Source: Kingdonia uniflora
Lineage: Eukaryota; Streptophyta; Magnoliopsida; Ranunculales; Circaeasteraceae
NCBI GenBank assembly: GCA_014058105.1
Contig: JACGCM010000552.1
Span: forward strand, 62,001-126,000
DNA length: 64,000 bases
Direction: 5' to 3'
Shown: in pieces, positions 11,684-22,562 of the stretch
Layout of the letters: each line of letters begins with the position of its first letter
Numbering within the stretch: the first letter of the stretch is position 1
Translations under genes and position numbers: made by a program
The notes under the pieces: generated by a model
Told to the model about the DNA's origin: nothing
The model's database searches: none
The model's input: only the letters and a program-made list of their open reading frames with translations

Positions 11684-13720
11684 ATGACATCATTAGAAAA
11701 ATCTGCAAAACTTCTACCCAGCTTCAGTAAAGCCAAACGTCCATATCATATTTCCTTCGAAGACTGTGACACCAGCCATGTCAAATACCCTCATGACGAT
11801 TCACTGGTCATAATGCTCAAAGTAAGACAGGACTACTTACATACGCTACTTGTCGATACAGGAAGTACAGCGGTGTATTATTCAAAAGAGCAATTGATGT
11901 TCTAAGCCTCAAGGATTCGGTTAAAGCTTTGACGACAACTATTACAGGGTTCAACGGTTCTAAAAAACCAGCCTTGGGTGAAATCACACTGCCTATTCAA
12001 GCAAGACTAGAAGCCATCTTCGTCAAATTCATTGTCATCGATGCAGAATCAATATTTTAGGTATCTTAGGAAGGAGTTGGTTCTATTGTATTAAGGTAGT
12101 AACATCAACATATCATATGGCCTTACGTTTCCTACAGATCACGGTGTTTATGAAATCAAAGGGAGTCAAGTTGTAGTACGAATGTACGAAAATACTACAC
12201 AAACTCTCACAAAACAAAACTTTTAAAGGCATAACAATTACAGAAGGAGCGACCTCCAACGTTTGAGCAACACAACACTGAAGCAGTTAAATCCATAGAA
12301 CTCGATAAACTAGGATGAAATACCTTTATTGGCTCCAAAATATCATTAGAAGAGAAAGAAACCATGATATAACTCTTAAAGAAAAATGTCGATCTCTTTG
12401 CATGGTCTTTTCAAGAGATGTCAGGCACCGATCCATCGATTGCATGCTACAAGCTCAACCTCCTTCCAGACAGTAAAGCCATTGTACAGAAGCGTCATAA
12501 TTTAGCCCCCCGTCTTCGTGAAACAGTCAATAAAGAGATAGAAAAACTACTTCGCGTCGGGTTCATTCGAGAAGCCAAATATCCAAAATGGGTCTCGAAT
12601 ATCGTGGTTGTCCTAAAGAAGAGCGGGAAAGTCAGGGTCTGCATAGATTTTACTGAACCAAACAAATTCATTCCAAAAGATAACTTTTCCCTTCCGCTGA
12701 TTCCTCATCTCCTCGAATCCGTGGCAGGGCACAAACTTCTTTCGATGATGGATGCAGCTTCAGGATATAATTAAGTTCTTCTTGCCGAAGAAGACTAAGA
12801 GAAAACAACATTCGTTACAGAAAAAGGTCTCTACTGTTACACAATTATGCCTTTTAGATTAACAAATGTATGAGTCACTTACCAGTGACTTGTCACTCAA
12901 ATATTTAAGATCACTTAGGCAAAATCATAGAGGTATACGTTAACGATATGATCTGCAAAAGCTTAAAACGAGAAGATCATTGTAATAATCTACAAACTGT
13001 CTTCGACATCCTTCATGCTTACCGAATGAAACTAAACCCTGAAAAATGTCAATTTGTGTTGTATCTGGAAAGTTTCTGGGACATCTGGTTAGTAAGAGGG
13101 GAATAGAAATAGATCTGGCACAAATCAAAGCACTCATGGCAATGTCATCACCACGAACCAAAAAGGATTTGCAAAAACTTGTTTGTAAGATTGTAGCTCT
13201 TCACAGGTTCATCTCAAAGTTATTTGATCGATGCAAACTCATTTACCTCCATCTTCGTGGGTCTCTAGCTCCAACGTCCAATAAATAAACCAAAAAAATA
13301 ATCTGGACCCCAGACTGTGAATTGGCCTTTCAAGATCTTAAAAGATACTTGGGGCATCCTCCAATCATAAGTACTCTTGTTAAAGGTGAAAGATTAACAA
13401 TATATTTATCAGTGACAGATGACTCAATCAGTTCTATTCTTATTCGAGAAGACAATGGAGTGGAAAAACCCATCTACTTCATCAGCAAAACTCTTATGCC
13501 TACAGAAAAAATATATACCACCGCAGAAAAGCAACTTCTAGCGCTTGTGTATACTTCACAAAACTTTGACCTTACTTCCAGGCACACCCCATCAAAGTAA
13601 TTACCAAATTCCCCCTCAAACTAGTACTCTTTAAAAAAGAAAAGTCTCAAAGGGTCCAACAATGGCCTATTTTCCTACGAGAATATGGCATTTCCTTTTA
13701 GCCATAAATATCAGTCAAAG
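11684..13720 (+). pseudogene. Tat-2 protease, RT and RNase H
   Basis: The protease part (11,684-11,905) has HISFEDCDTSHVKYPHDD and an active-site LLVDTGS near 11,850. RT begins about 12,400 with DPSIACYKLNL, then LAPRLRETVNKEIEKLLRVG, KVRVCIDFTEPN and MMDAASGYN, ending in a stop at 12,772. The catalytic motif reads YVNDM near 12,935, so the first aspartate of the usual YVDDM is replaced by asparagine. RT continues to 13,288. RNase H (13,322-13,600) keeps the YTTAEKQLLAL block. Several stops make it non-functional. Confidence 0.85.
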
Positions 13721-13779
13721 GGCAGGCAGTAACAGACTTCTTAGCAGATTTTCCCGTCAAAGATCCAGACTGGGAGGAA

Positions 13780-15474
13780 ATCAAAGAAGTAACAGATGAT
13801 TTTGTTGTAGAACCTGATGCTTGGTCGAAGAGTACAAGATGGAGACTTTTTACAGATGGATCCGCTGAACCAAGAAGATCTGGAATTGGAATCGTTCTTG
13901 TTACCCCATCAATCATAGAATTAAAAAGGCTATTAAAATCAAGTGTTATGCCACAAACAATAAAATTGAGTATAAAGCTATCCTGCATGGCCTAGATCTC
14001 GCCTTAGCACTTGGAGCAGAAGAAATCGATGTTTATGTGGATTCCTTGCTATTGGCCAACCACTACAATAAGACTTTCAAGACATCAAGCAAAATGGTTG
14101 ACTATGCCGTGCTAGTTGGAAAAAAAATAAATAAATTCAAGACAGCCACAATTTTTACCTTCCTCGAGCAGAAAATTGCCATGCCGACGCACTCGCATAC
14201 ATCGCCGCCATGTTTGAAGATAGTGAGAAAAGAACACTGAAAGTAAAAGTTATCAAACATTCAAGCCTCGATATAAGTCATACTATGCAAATTTAGGTTA
14301 CCAAAGATGAAGATTCCAAAGATTGGAGATAGCCCTTTCTTACATACTTCAACTCTAACATCCTTTCAGACAACAAAGAAGATGGGCGATCCCTGTTAGC
14401 AAAATGTCCACGGTTCAAAATCTAGGCTAGAATACTATACATAATCACTAGAGGAGGACCGCTTATTGAATGTATTTCATAACGAGAATCCCACATCAAA
14501 ATCAAGGAGCTTCACAAAGGAATCTACACCGCACATGTCTCAAGTCGATCACTGCCATAAAGAGCATTCACACAAGGATTATATTGGCCAAAGATGAGAC
14601 AAGATTGTGAAAACTTTGTACGAAAAAACTATAAATGCCAAATCTACGCTCAGGACATCAAAAGCCCAGCCCTCAATTTACATGTTAGTAATGTTCTTTG
14701 GCCATTCAAAAGATGAGCAATCGACATTATTGGTCCATTCCACCCAGCATCGGGCAACAGAAAGTTCATTCTTGTAGCCACAAACTTCTTTACCAAATGG
14801 GTCGAAGTTGTACCACTTTTCCATACCGATGAAAATGAAGTAATCAAGTTCCTCTGAGAATACATCATCACTCGATTGGGCTGTCCACAAATGATACGAT
14901 CCGATGGCAAATAATTCATTAGTAACAAAGTCCTCAACTTCATCCACAAATACAAGATCCAACTGATAACTTCGACACTTTATTATCCACAAGGAAATAG
15001 CCAAGCAGAGGCTATAAATAAAAACATCAAGTCAGGGTTACGCAAGAGTCTCGATGAAAAGAAAGAAAGATGGGTGGAAGAGCTACTTATCATTTTTTGG
15101 GCATACAGAACAACTCCTCAAACATCTACAGGTTGCACACCATTATGATGGCCTTCGGTACCGAAGCTGTCATCCCTTTAAACATCGATCTTCCAACCGC
15201 ACGAAGAAAAGTCACCGATGAAGAAAATGAATTGGACTTTTATGTAATCTCAATTGGATTAAAAAAACTCGAGATCAAGCAATCACATACTAGGGGCGAT
15301 ACCATGACACTCTGCCCAATGTTTACATTAAGAAAGTAAGAAAACTAAAATTTACCATCGGTGACCTTGTACTTTGACGAATTCAAGACAATACTCGACT
15401 TAAAAACTTTGGCAAGTTATCAGAGAATTGGGAAAGACCTTATATCATCAGCGACAAGAGCGACAATGGTACCT
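13780..15474 (+). pseudogene. Tat-2 second (archaeal-type) RNase H and integrase
   Basis: LFTDGSAEPRRSGIGIVLV (13,845-13,905) starts an additional RNase H domain between the pol RNase H and integrase, the hallmark of the Tat lineage. Its later part, with a DSLL motif and an A-V-G-K block, lies at 14,030-14,170. Integrase follows: the YWPKMRQDC zinc-binding tail at 14,585, core motifs IDIIGPFHP (14,720-14,750) and YYPQGNSQAEA (14,980-15,010), AYRTTPQTSTGCTP (15,100-15,140), and a GDLV motif at 15,360. The integrase tail is broken at 15,474 by a foreign segment. Frameshifts are frequent. Confidence 0.82.
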
Positions 15475-16555
15475 GATGGGCATGTAAAATACTCATTTTA
15501 TCCTACTTATTTAGGGGTTCTAGACTTCATTTTATTGCTAAAAAGATTAATTATTAATTTATTATTGTTTTAGGTTATGCTAGATAAGAGTGTACAAAAA
15601 GCTGAATTTGAGTGCTAAAGCTACAACTGTTGGAGAAGACCACTTATCTAAGCTATAGCTCAGAGAATCTCAAATAGAAAATAAATCTCAATAGAAAATC
15701 AAGAGAATATTTGACATATTGAGGATATTTTATTATGACTAGGAAGATTTATTTAGTATAATGAATATTTCACTGAAAATAGAATCTTCAAGAAATATTA
15801 GCTGTGGAGATGTGACAAGCAGGCATGTTTATATTCGCCACAAATTCTGAAACCTTTTGGAAAAGTTGCCAATATGTGAAGATATTTTATGGAATTTTTT
15901 CAAATTTTTATACTGAGTATATATTTATGAATAAATTCTAAAATTTGATTATATTTGATTTGGCGAAAATACTCTCTTACTAAATATGTAACCCTCTCCT
16001 TTATCTATAAAAGGAGAGGTCTTGACCATGAATAATTATCCAATTTTGAGAGCTTGAGAACATTGCTTCGAGAGCTTGAGAGCATTGCTTAGGCAGCAAA
16101 GAGATTGAAGTTCTTGGAGTTGCTTGTAACCTTGGAGTATCTGTATTTTGTAAGTTTTAGTTCAAAGTTAATAAAATGTTTTTTTTCCATTATCATAATG
16201 TATTTCATTTTACTAGTATGTCATTTTTTAGAATTCATGTCTAGCTAAACCATCCTCTAGGGATCTAAGGGAAGGGATGAAGCCGTATTCAATATATACT
16301 TAATGTGATCAACTAAATATAAATTGCTCATTTTGTTTTAACGTCAAGTCATCTTTATGTTAACAATTTTATTATTCGTCCATGATCAAATTGATACGAA
16401 TCAAGTTTTATGAATGTTAATGTAGTTGATTTTAGTTGCACAATTATTATTATATTGGATTGTGAATCAAAGATTAACGGAACAAATTTTAACTTGCTTT
16501 AACGTTTCATATTTTTACATATGATTTCTCATCTAATGTATTTTGATAAGCATAT
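15475..16555. mobile_element. Unidentified 1.1-kb insertion in the Tat-2 integrase tail
   Basis: The integrase reading frame stops matching after TACCT (15,470-15,474) and Tat sequence resumes after another TACCT (16,556-16,560), a candidate 5-bp TSD. Extending leftward, seven of nine bases match. Weak terminal similarity exists (left GCATGTAAAATAC, right reverse complement GCTTATCAAAATAC). Inside is a TATA-like CTATAAAAGGAGAGG at 16,005 and a repeated GAGAGCTTGAGA-CATTGCTT unit (16,048-16,090). It could be a non-autonomous DNA transposon or a decayed LTR. I cannot assign the family. Confidence 0.4.
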
Positions 16556-16820
16556 TACCTAGAAACACACCTAGATGGAAGCACTTCCTTTTTAGAAGCT
16601 CCCTTGGATCTTTCTGGTCGAATTCATAATTCCCAGACACAAGGAGACAATCGGCAAAATATTGCCCCCTATAGACACCATCTCATAAAACAGATTCCTC
16701 TTCAAAAACCACACCAAGTACCTATAACCCACTTTCTGCGGATTTTATTTAAGTGTGTAGTACACACAGAGATCGTCAACACTTATTAATTTTTTCCCTC
16801 TCTCCCTCAACCAACCGTTT

Positions 16821-18285
16821 ATCACCCACAACCCTAAAGAGATCGTACACGTTCGGGTTGAACTGCCCAGGGGCAACATCAATGAAATTCCAAATTTTCT
16901 TCTGATCAGCTCGAAGAGGAGGCTTTAACCCCTTCTTAATATGTTCTCAATGCACCAGTATACCATTCAGTGGGGAATCTTGATCAATCATTTCCCAATG
17001 GTACACCTCCAACCTAATCTCTTCGGGATACCATACTTCGCCTTGAAGTTCAGTATATCACTGTCTCTAGAGCCTCCCTGTAGAACTCCATCTTCATCTT
17101 CCACAACTTATGTCTCCTCTCCTTCCTACCCCTACTAGCACACCCTTCTCGATCACTCGCCAGCAGCTCATAATCCACATCAATGTTTGTCCTATCCCCA
17201 TCTAACACCTCGATGAGTTAAGCCTCAAAGTTACATCGATTGATACTGGTAACTTCCACACTATTTTGCCCTACCCTATACCTACCACCCAATTCTTAGA
17301 TACACATGGTTATATTAATCACTAATGGTTCTATGTCCGCAAGGTTATCCAAAATTCCATCTCTATCCGCATCATGACAATTACATTTTAGATTGGTTGA
17401 GCCATTTTTTAACCTAATAATCATATCTCCTTTTTATGTTAGTAAAGTATCGTACCTTATGCATTATTCTATATTCATATGATAGCATAAATACGGTTGT
17501 CGAGTATTACTCTCCAACTATTCATCCTATATGTTATTATCATTCCTTCAACATCTTTACATCAGTTATCGATACAACTTTCTTAACAATTTGGCTAAGT
17601 TATAGCATCGATATCTTATATTATTAAGAACTAATTACTTTTTATACTAATTGTTATTGATGTTTATACAAGATTCAAAAGCTTCTCGAAAACGTTTCAT
17701 CTGCCATCCTGATTTCCGCCAAAAAGAACCGAATCCAAAAAAAAATTATTTTGTGTCGTCTCTGGCGCAAAATCCGGTGCCAATCAAAAGGAAATCAAGA
17801 ACACCTAATCTCCACAAATCCTACAACTCCCGCGACACATATGTCACTGGCAATAACCCCAAATCCCACCGTAACACCAACGACACCCGAATCTTTTACT
17901 CTCTCCACTTTACCTCAATTCAACAGTACACCCACATCTACATCACCACATTATCACCAATAATCCCTTCACTATCAATAAACATCCCATTTACTCTTCG
18001 AACCACCAAAACGGCAGAAAAACCCTAACTTTGATTTTGTCAAAATACTCCTACAATATTTATCCTTACTCAAATTACTTCACCAACACGTTCATACACT
18101 TCTAAACTTCTATGGGTTTGAGCAAAATCATCATTGCAAGCAATTCAATCAAATCAAAAGTTAAAAACAGAAAAATTAACCTTGTTGATGAGAAGCATGC
18201 GAGTCTCTCTCCTTGGCGTGTTTAACTTTCTCAATTAGAACAGAAATCTCCTCAGTACCAATGTTGGACAAAGAAATAAGAGAGG
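16821..18285 (-). pseudogene. Antisense ORF remnant of Tat-2
   Basis: It is encoded opposite to Tat-2 gag-pol, in its 3' region. On the minus strand 17,060 to 16,821 gives a protein block with MIDQDSPLNGILVH, a stop, and then [18 protein letters not shown] and PNVYDLFRV. This closely matches the Tat-3 antisense ORF at 23,600-23,850. Upstream, SDREG recurs in both near 17,150. A first-exon-like block (18,285 to 18,181) reads IGTEEISVLIEKVKHAKERD, followed at the same position as in Tat-3 by a GTTA splice donor. The start codon of that exon and the coiled-coil C-terminal exons are missing. Function unknown. Confidence 0.65.
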
Positions 18286-20073
18286 AACCAAACGAATTAG
18301 AGCTTAACAAAGAAAATTAGAATTAGTGGAGTATGAGCAGTCGCCAACCACGGGGATATTTATAGGCCCCACGCGACTATTCATCGCACCCCTTCGCGAC
18401 CGTTCGATTAGCCAAGCGTAACGCCTCACATGTCTCTTCTCAAAGTCTTTAGCTCTTCGCCTCCTGAGCGCTAACAAGCCTTGCATTACTGCTCTAAGCC
18501 ATCCAAATACCCCTTTATCTCCTCTGTTACATCCATCTTCACCAAGGTAACTCTCATGTTAATAAAAGTAATCGTACCTTCAATTCCTTATACCTCAATA
18601 CATCACCTACAGGAGCGTACGTAGCCATTGTTCTACAATACCTACAATACAACTTCCTTTATTATTCACCTCTTATTATCATGGGACAGTTGTAACCACA
18701 ATTCAAAATCAAAAAATAGTCGATAACACAACTACCTTACATCGAACAATATCACATTCAACATTCAAAGATTATTTTTATTAATCATCTAAAAAACATT
18801 ACATCACATGCTCGAATGTAGTTACATTTGAAGTAAGGAACATGGTTCACTTAAGCACATGGGATCAATAATCCTCCTGCAGCAAGTATATCCTATTACC
18901 AAATTTTATCCTCTACATTAAGCCTCAAAAGATCGCAATGGTCATCAACTTATCGAACTTCATCTGTGAAGATACTCTACCAGAGCCAACGATCAGTCTC
19001 CATCTCGATTTGTTTTGGAGATATACATGTAATGTTCAACACCCCTATATCAGGCATTCAGCAGTCACCAAAAACTGCCCAAAATGTTGTTCCTCTGCTT
19101 CAGCTATCTTAATAGCCAAATGACCTTCCTTCGCATCTTTCTGATGACGTAAACGAGTCCTCACCATTGAAAGCACACTTCTGCCAATCCCCAAATGGCT
19201 TGTCTATTTATAGAAGAATATCCTAACCAACATATATTCTCGCCCTATGATCATGCTACGGATCAGGGAATATCCCTCTCCAGATATTTTTGAGATAACT
19301 CATCCTGCAGATATTTTCCATTCAGCACACGGGTAATTCAAGCATCCATACATGTTTGAGAAAACATAGATTTACAAGCATCAAAAGTTCTGGAACTATC
19401 GTTAATTCGAGCTACAACTTACACCTTACACACAGGTCGACGCAAAATCAAAGCGATAAATAAAGCAATTTATTCAGTACGAAAACTGATTACAAATTCA
19501 TTCATTTTTACTAAAATTATTACAACCGCAACACCCAATGGCGCAACCATCACAGTCCTCATGGCGTATCTTTCACCTTCACCAATATAATCATACGGTT
19601 CCGCAGACTACCAATACGCTCCGGACCCTTCAAGATTATAGAATACAACTGACAATAGTACACAATCTTCTTCAACCGCCTTCACCTCTACCTCGCTCAT
19701 CTCTTTATAGTCTGGCTCCACCGGTACAAGATATCAACCGGACATGCACAATTTTCCAAATTACCATCTCATCAACTCCCAATACTTGAACTAGACACGG
19801 TGGCAAAACAGCTCCTCACGGAGCTTAGCCCTCATCTTTACCATCTTATCAAAGGAAGCAAATGACATTCTCTAACACACACAAAAAGTATTTATATATT
19901 CAACCCCAGTGAATTACAACTCCCAAGAGTCAAAGACAACATTACAATCCCAACTAACCTTCTAGGGAACCGCTCAAGAGCTCTTCACAGTTCACATTAT
20001 CAATTTAAGATCCTCTTCCAATTATACAACACGTTTGACGTATTCTTCTCAACACAATAAAAGTATTTGTATG
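18286..20073 (-). other. Tat-2 3' region with a second antisense ORF trace
   Basis: There is no intact gene. On the minus strand at about 19,740-19,660 a short block with an acidic EMSEVEVKAVEED core parallels the [13 protein letters not shown] block of Tat-3 at 21,795-21,830. The second antisense segment was therefore also shared by both elements. The remainder is AT-rich, pyrimidine-biased on this strand, and unassigned. Confidence 0.45.
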
Positions 20074-20087
20074 GAGAATGGGGTGAT
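20074..20087 (+). other. Polypurine tract of Tat-2
   Basis: GAGAATGGGGTGAT lies directly before the TGTAGTAGC start of the 3' LTR. The Tat-3 tract is the same but for one base (GAGAATGGGGCGAT), confirming one family. Confidence 0.85.
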
Positions 20088-20223
20088 TGTAGTAGCATAT
20101 TCCCCATATTTGATAAGAAAAAACCAACAAAACTTAGTTGAGAAGATATTATGGTAACATATTCCCCAGATTCGATAAAGAAGAAATAACATAACTTAGT
20201 CAAAAAGATATTGTGGAAACATT
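20088..20223 (+). repeat. Tat-2 3' LTR, left part
   Basis: It starts TGTAGTAGCATATTCCCC. It contains two copies of a unit of about 60 bp (from 20,097 and 20,159, each with a GATAAGAA-like core), and a third copy continues after the Tat-3 insertion at 32,446. The last five bases, ACATT, are the left target-site duplication of Tat-3. Confidence 0.85.
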
Positions 20224-20689
20224 TGCAGTGGCGTGTTTTCCGGAAGGAGAATCTTTGTCAATACTTATTCGTAAAAAGAATGCAATAAGATAAGATTTTA
20301 CCTGGAAAACTCAGTAAAAGCTGAGAAAAACCATGACCTCGAGGGGATATTGATATAAAATCCAATATATTGCTAATTATTACAGAATTTGGAGTGATAG
20401 TAGGGTTAAGAAGTAACAATGGTAAGGTTTACAGATTATCTATTCTCTGCCTGTATTTATAGTAAACACAGCCAATTACAAAAAGAAAGAAATAGTCTCC
20501 TATTCCAGGGAGAGTGGGCGAACTTCGTAGATCTCTAACAACTATTTTCTTGACCAGGCATAACGGCTACTTTTGGTAGGTCGAGGACTTGTGGTAACTT
20601 CTTGAATATAGGCCTTCGATCATGTATGGTTGTCTTCGACTACGCTTTGCTGGCTTACTCTTGTCGAATCTATGGAATATGCTACTACA
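20224..20689 (-). repeat. Tat-3 3' LTR
   Basis: 466 bp; TGCAGTGGCG on the plus strand at the low end and GCTACTACA at the high end (TGTAGTAGC in element sense). It matches 31,959-32,440 along its length, with many C/T and G/A differences. Confidence 0.9.
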
Positions 20690-20703
20690 ATCGCCCCATT
20701 CTC
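20690..20703 (-). other. Polypurine tract of Tat-3
   Basis: Minus-strand GAGAATGGGGCGAT abuts the TG of the 3' LTR. It fixes the orientation and the LTR start. Confidence 0.85.
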
Positions 20704-20896
20704 GGTATAAGTACTTGTGGTTGTGTTGAGAAGAAATTGGAAGCTGAAGGGGTAGTCGAATTTTAAGATGAGTCGTCATTGCTATTTATGAAGTCAAAGT
20801 GAACTGTATTTGGTTAAATCATTCCCGAGGCAAAATTAATGCGGTACAATAAACCTGGCAGAGTGAAGTTGGGCATAAATTAGGAGGTTAAGGAGG

Positions 20897-21187
20897 GTGA
20901 GATGGTGGTGGTTTGGAAGGATGCCGCCCCAGGTTTGGTGTAAAAGATTGCCAAAGGAGGAAGATGGTGAACAGCCTGAGGCAAAAATCTGTCCTAAACT
21001 AGTTTTTTATAATTCGTCAGTTGACTGTGTCACGACGTTGGGGTTAGAGAGAGGTAGAGTCAGGGAAGATGTGTATCTGTTGGAAACAATTGTGTCATCA
21101 TGCGGTGTTAAAGGTAATGGAGTGCATCAGCTTGGGGAAGAAGGAATAACTGTTCGTGTTGATGATGAGGATTTGAAGCTTGGATGA
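20897..21187 (+). other. Hypothetical antisense ORF, 96 codons, near Tat-3 3' LTR
   Basis: An open frame on the plus strand with Gly/Val/Glu-rich composition and a C-terminal GITVRVDDEDLKLG. I recognise no family. It lies 200 bp inside the polypurine tract of Tat-3 and on the same strand as the longer antisense gene, so it may be an outer exon or a chance frame. The ATG context is unremarkable. No comparable intact frame exists in Tat-2. Confidence 0.3.
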
Positions 21188-21654
21188 GCGTCTAGGGATC
21201 TTGTCGAATGTAGGAGGCTTCGTACAATTTTTGATTGCCTTTATCTGTGAAGCAGCTGAGTAATCAGTCGTGCAAATCGAATGTAAAGATAGTAGTGTAG
21301 TGATGTAATGTAATCGAAGGATAAATTTTATCAAAGGTAATATGTAACAGTTTGTTTATTAAATAAAGATATTACTTCGACTTCTTTTTCTTTTCTTTTT
21401 GTTCTTGCTGATTTAATATACATATATGTTTTATTGTCGAAGGCATCTGTGAGTAAAATGAGTGTTGGAATGTATAAATAACTCAAAGTATTGTATGACG
21501 AGTGGGTTCAGGAACGGATTTTGAGGTTGATTGAGGTGACTATTTGTGAATGTACAGTTCTGAGGTGAATTAAATTATAGTTGCTGACTTTGACTGAAAA
21601 GGAGTATAAATGCCCCCTGTTATATGAAGGAGAGTCATTTTGGTCTGAAGAGAT

Positions 21655-21850
21655 GGTGATGATGAGATCGCAGACGCGTAATGAGGCATATAGTCGTGTG
21701 CAAGTGAAGTATTGGGAAATATACGATAAGTATATTAGACTCATGTAGAATGTGGACATTTATTTATAGGATCTTGTGGAACCTGATTATGATGGTATGA
21801 GTGAGGCGGAGGCCAAGGACGCTGAGGAGGATTTCATGTTTTGTTCCCAA
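21655..21850 (+). pseudogene. Second antisense ORF segment of Tat-3
   Basis: On the plus strand, MMRSQTRNEAYSRVQVKYWE is followed by YDKYIRLM, two stops, then [20 protein letters not shown]. The latter part has a counterpart on the minus strand of Tat-2 at 19,740-19,660. The acidic, alanine-rich composition suggests a helical segment. I cannot name the family. Its presence in both elements argues it was part of the family's antisense coding region rather than noise. Confidence 0.45.
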
Positions 21851-22562
21851 TTACAATATTGGACTCCTCTTGAGAGCGTGTGGCTTTTATGTGGATGCGC
21901 GCGAAGAAATTGGTGTAGAGAGAAGATGATGTCGTAGCGAAGGGTTTGTAATTTGAATGTTTGAAAATTTTATGTAAAGTCGTTTTGTTGTTGAAATGAA
22001 GATTTAAATTTTATGTGAGTATGTAGGTGTCGATGTTAGATTGTGGAATTTTGTTTTTTGTCGAATGAAGTTTGACTTGCGAAATGTTAGAATGATAGAA
22101 TAACTAGTACTAATTGATTGTGATTGAAATATCTTTTTTGTCAAATGTTTCTGAAATATAAGGGTTATATAAAATAGAGGTTGGAGGTGGGGAAGATGAG
22201 GTTAATCACTGATGGCAAGGTGTTACCCTATGGGTAAAATTTGGGAGTATAAAGAAAATGATGTGCAGTATCTCTGTAAAAAAAATTAGGTATGCATTGT
22301 TGAATACGAATGTTGCAGAAAAATTTTCGAGATATGGAAGGATTGGAACACGAATGTAGGAGCTTGTGAGTTTGAGAAGGCGAAGGGTCAATGACATCGA
22401 GAAAAGACGTGTGAGGCATCACGTTTGAGGAGGCGAACGATAGCGAAATGGTACGACGAGCAATCACGTGGGGTTCATAAATAGTTCGGAGGTAGGCAGT
22501 TGTTCATACTTTGCAAACTCAAAAAATAAAAAAATCTTCAGTGCAAATTGCTCGTTCTCGTC

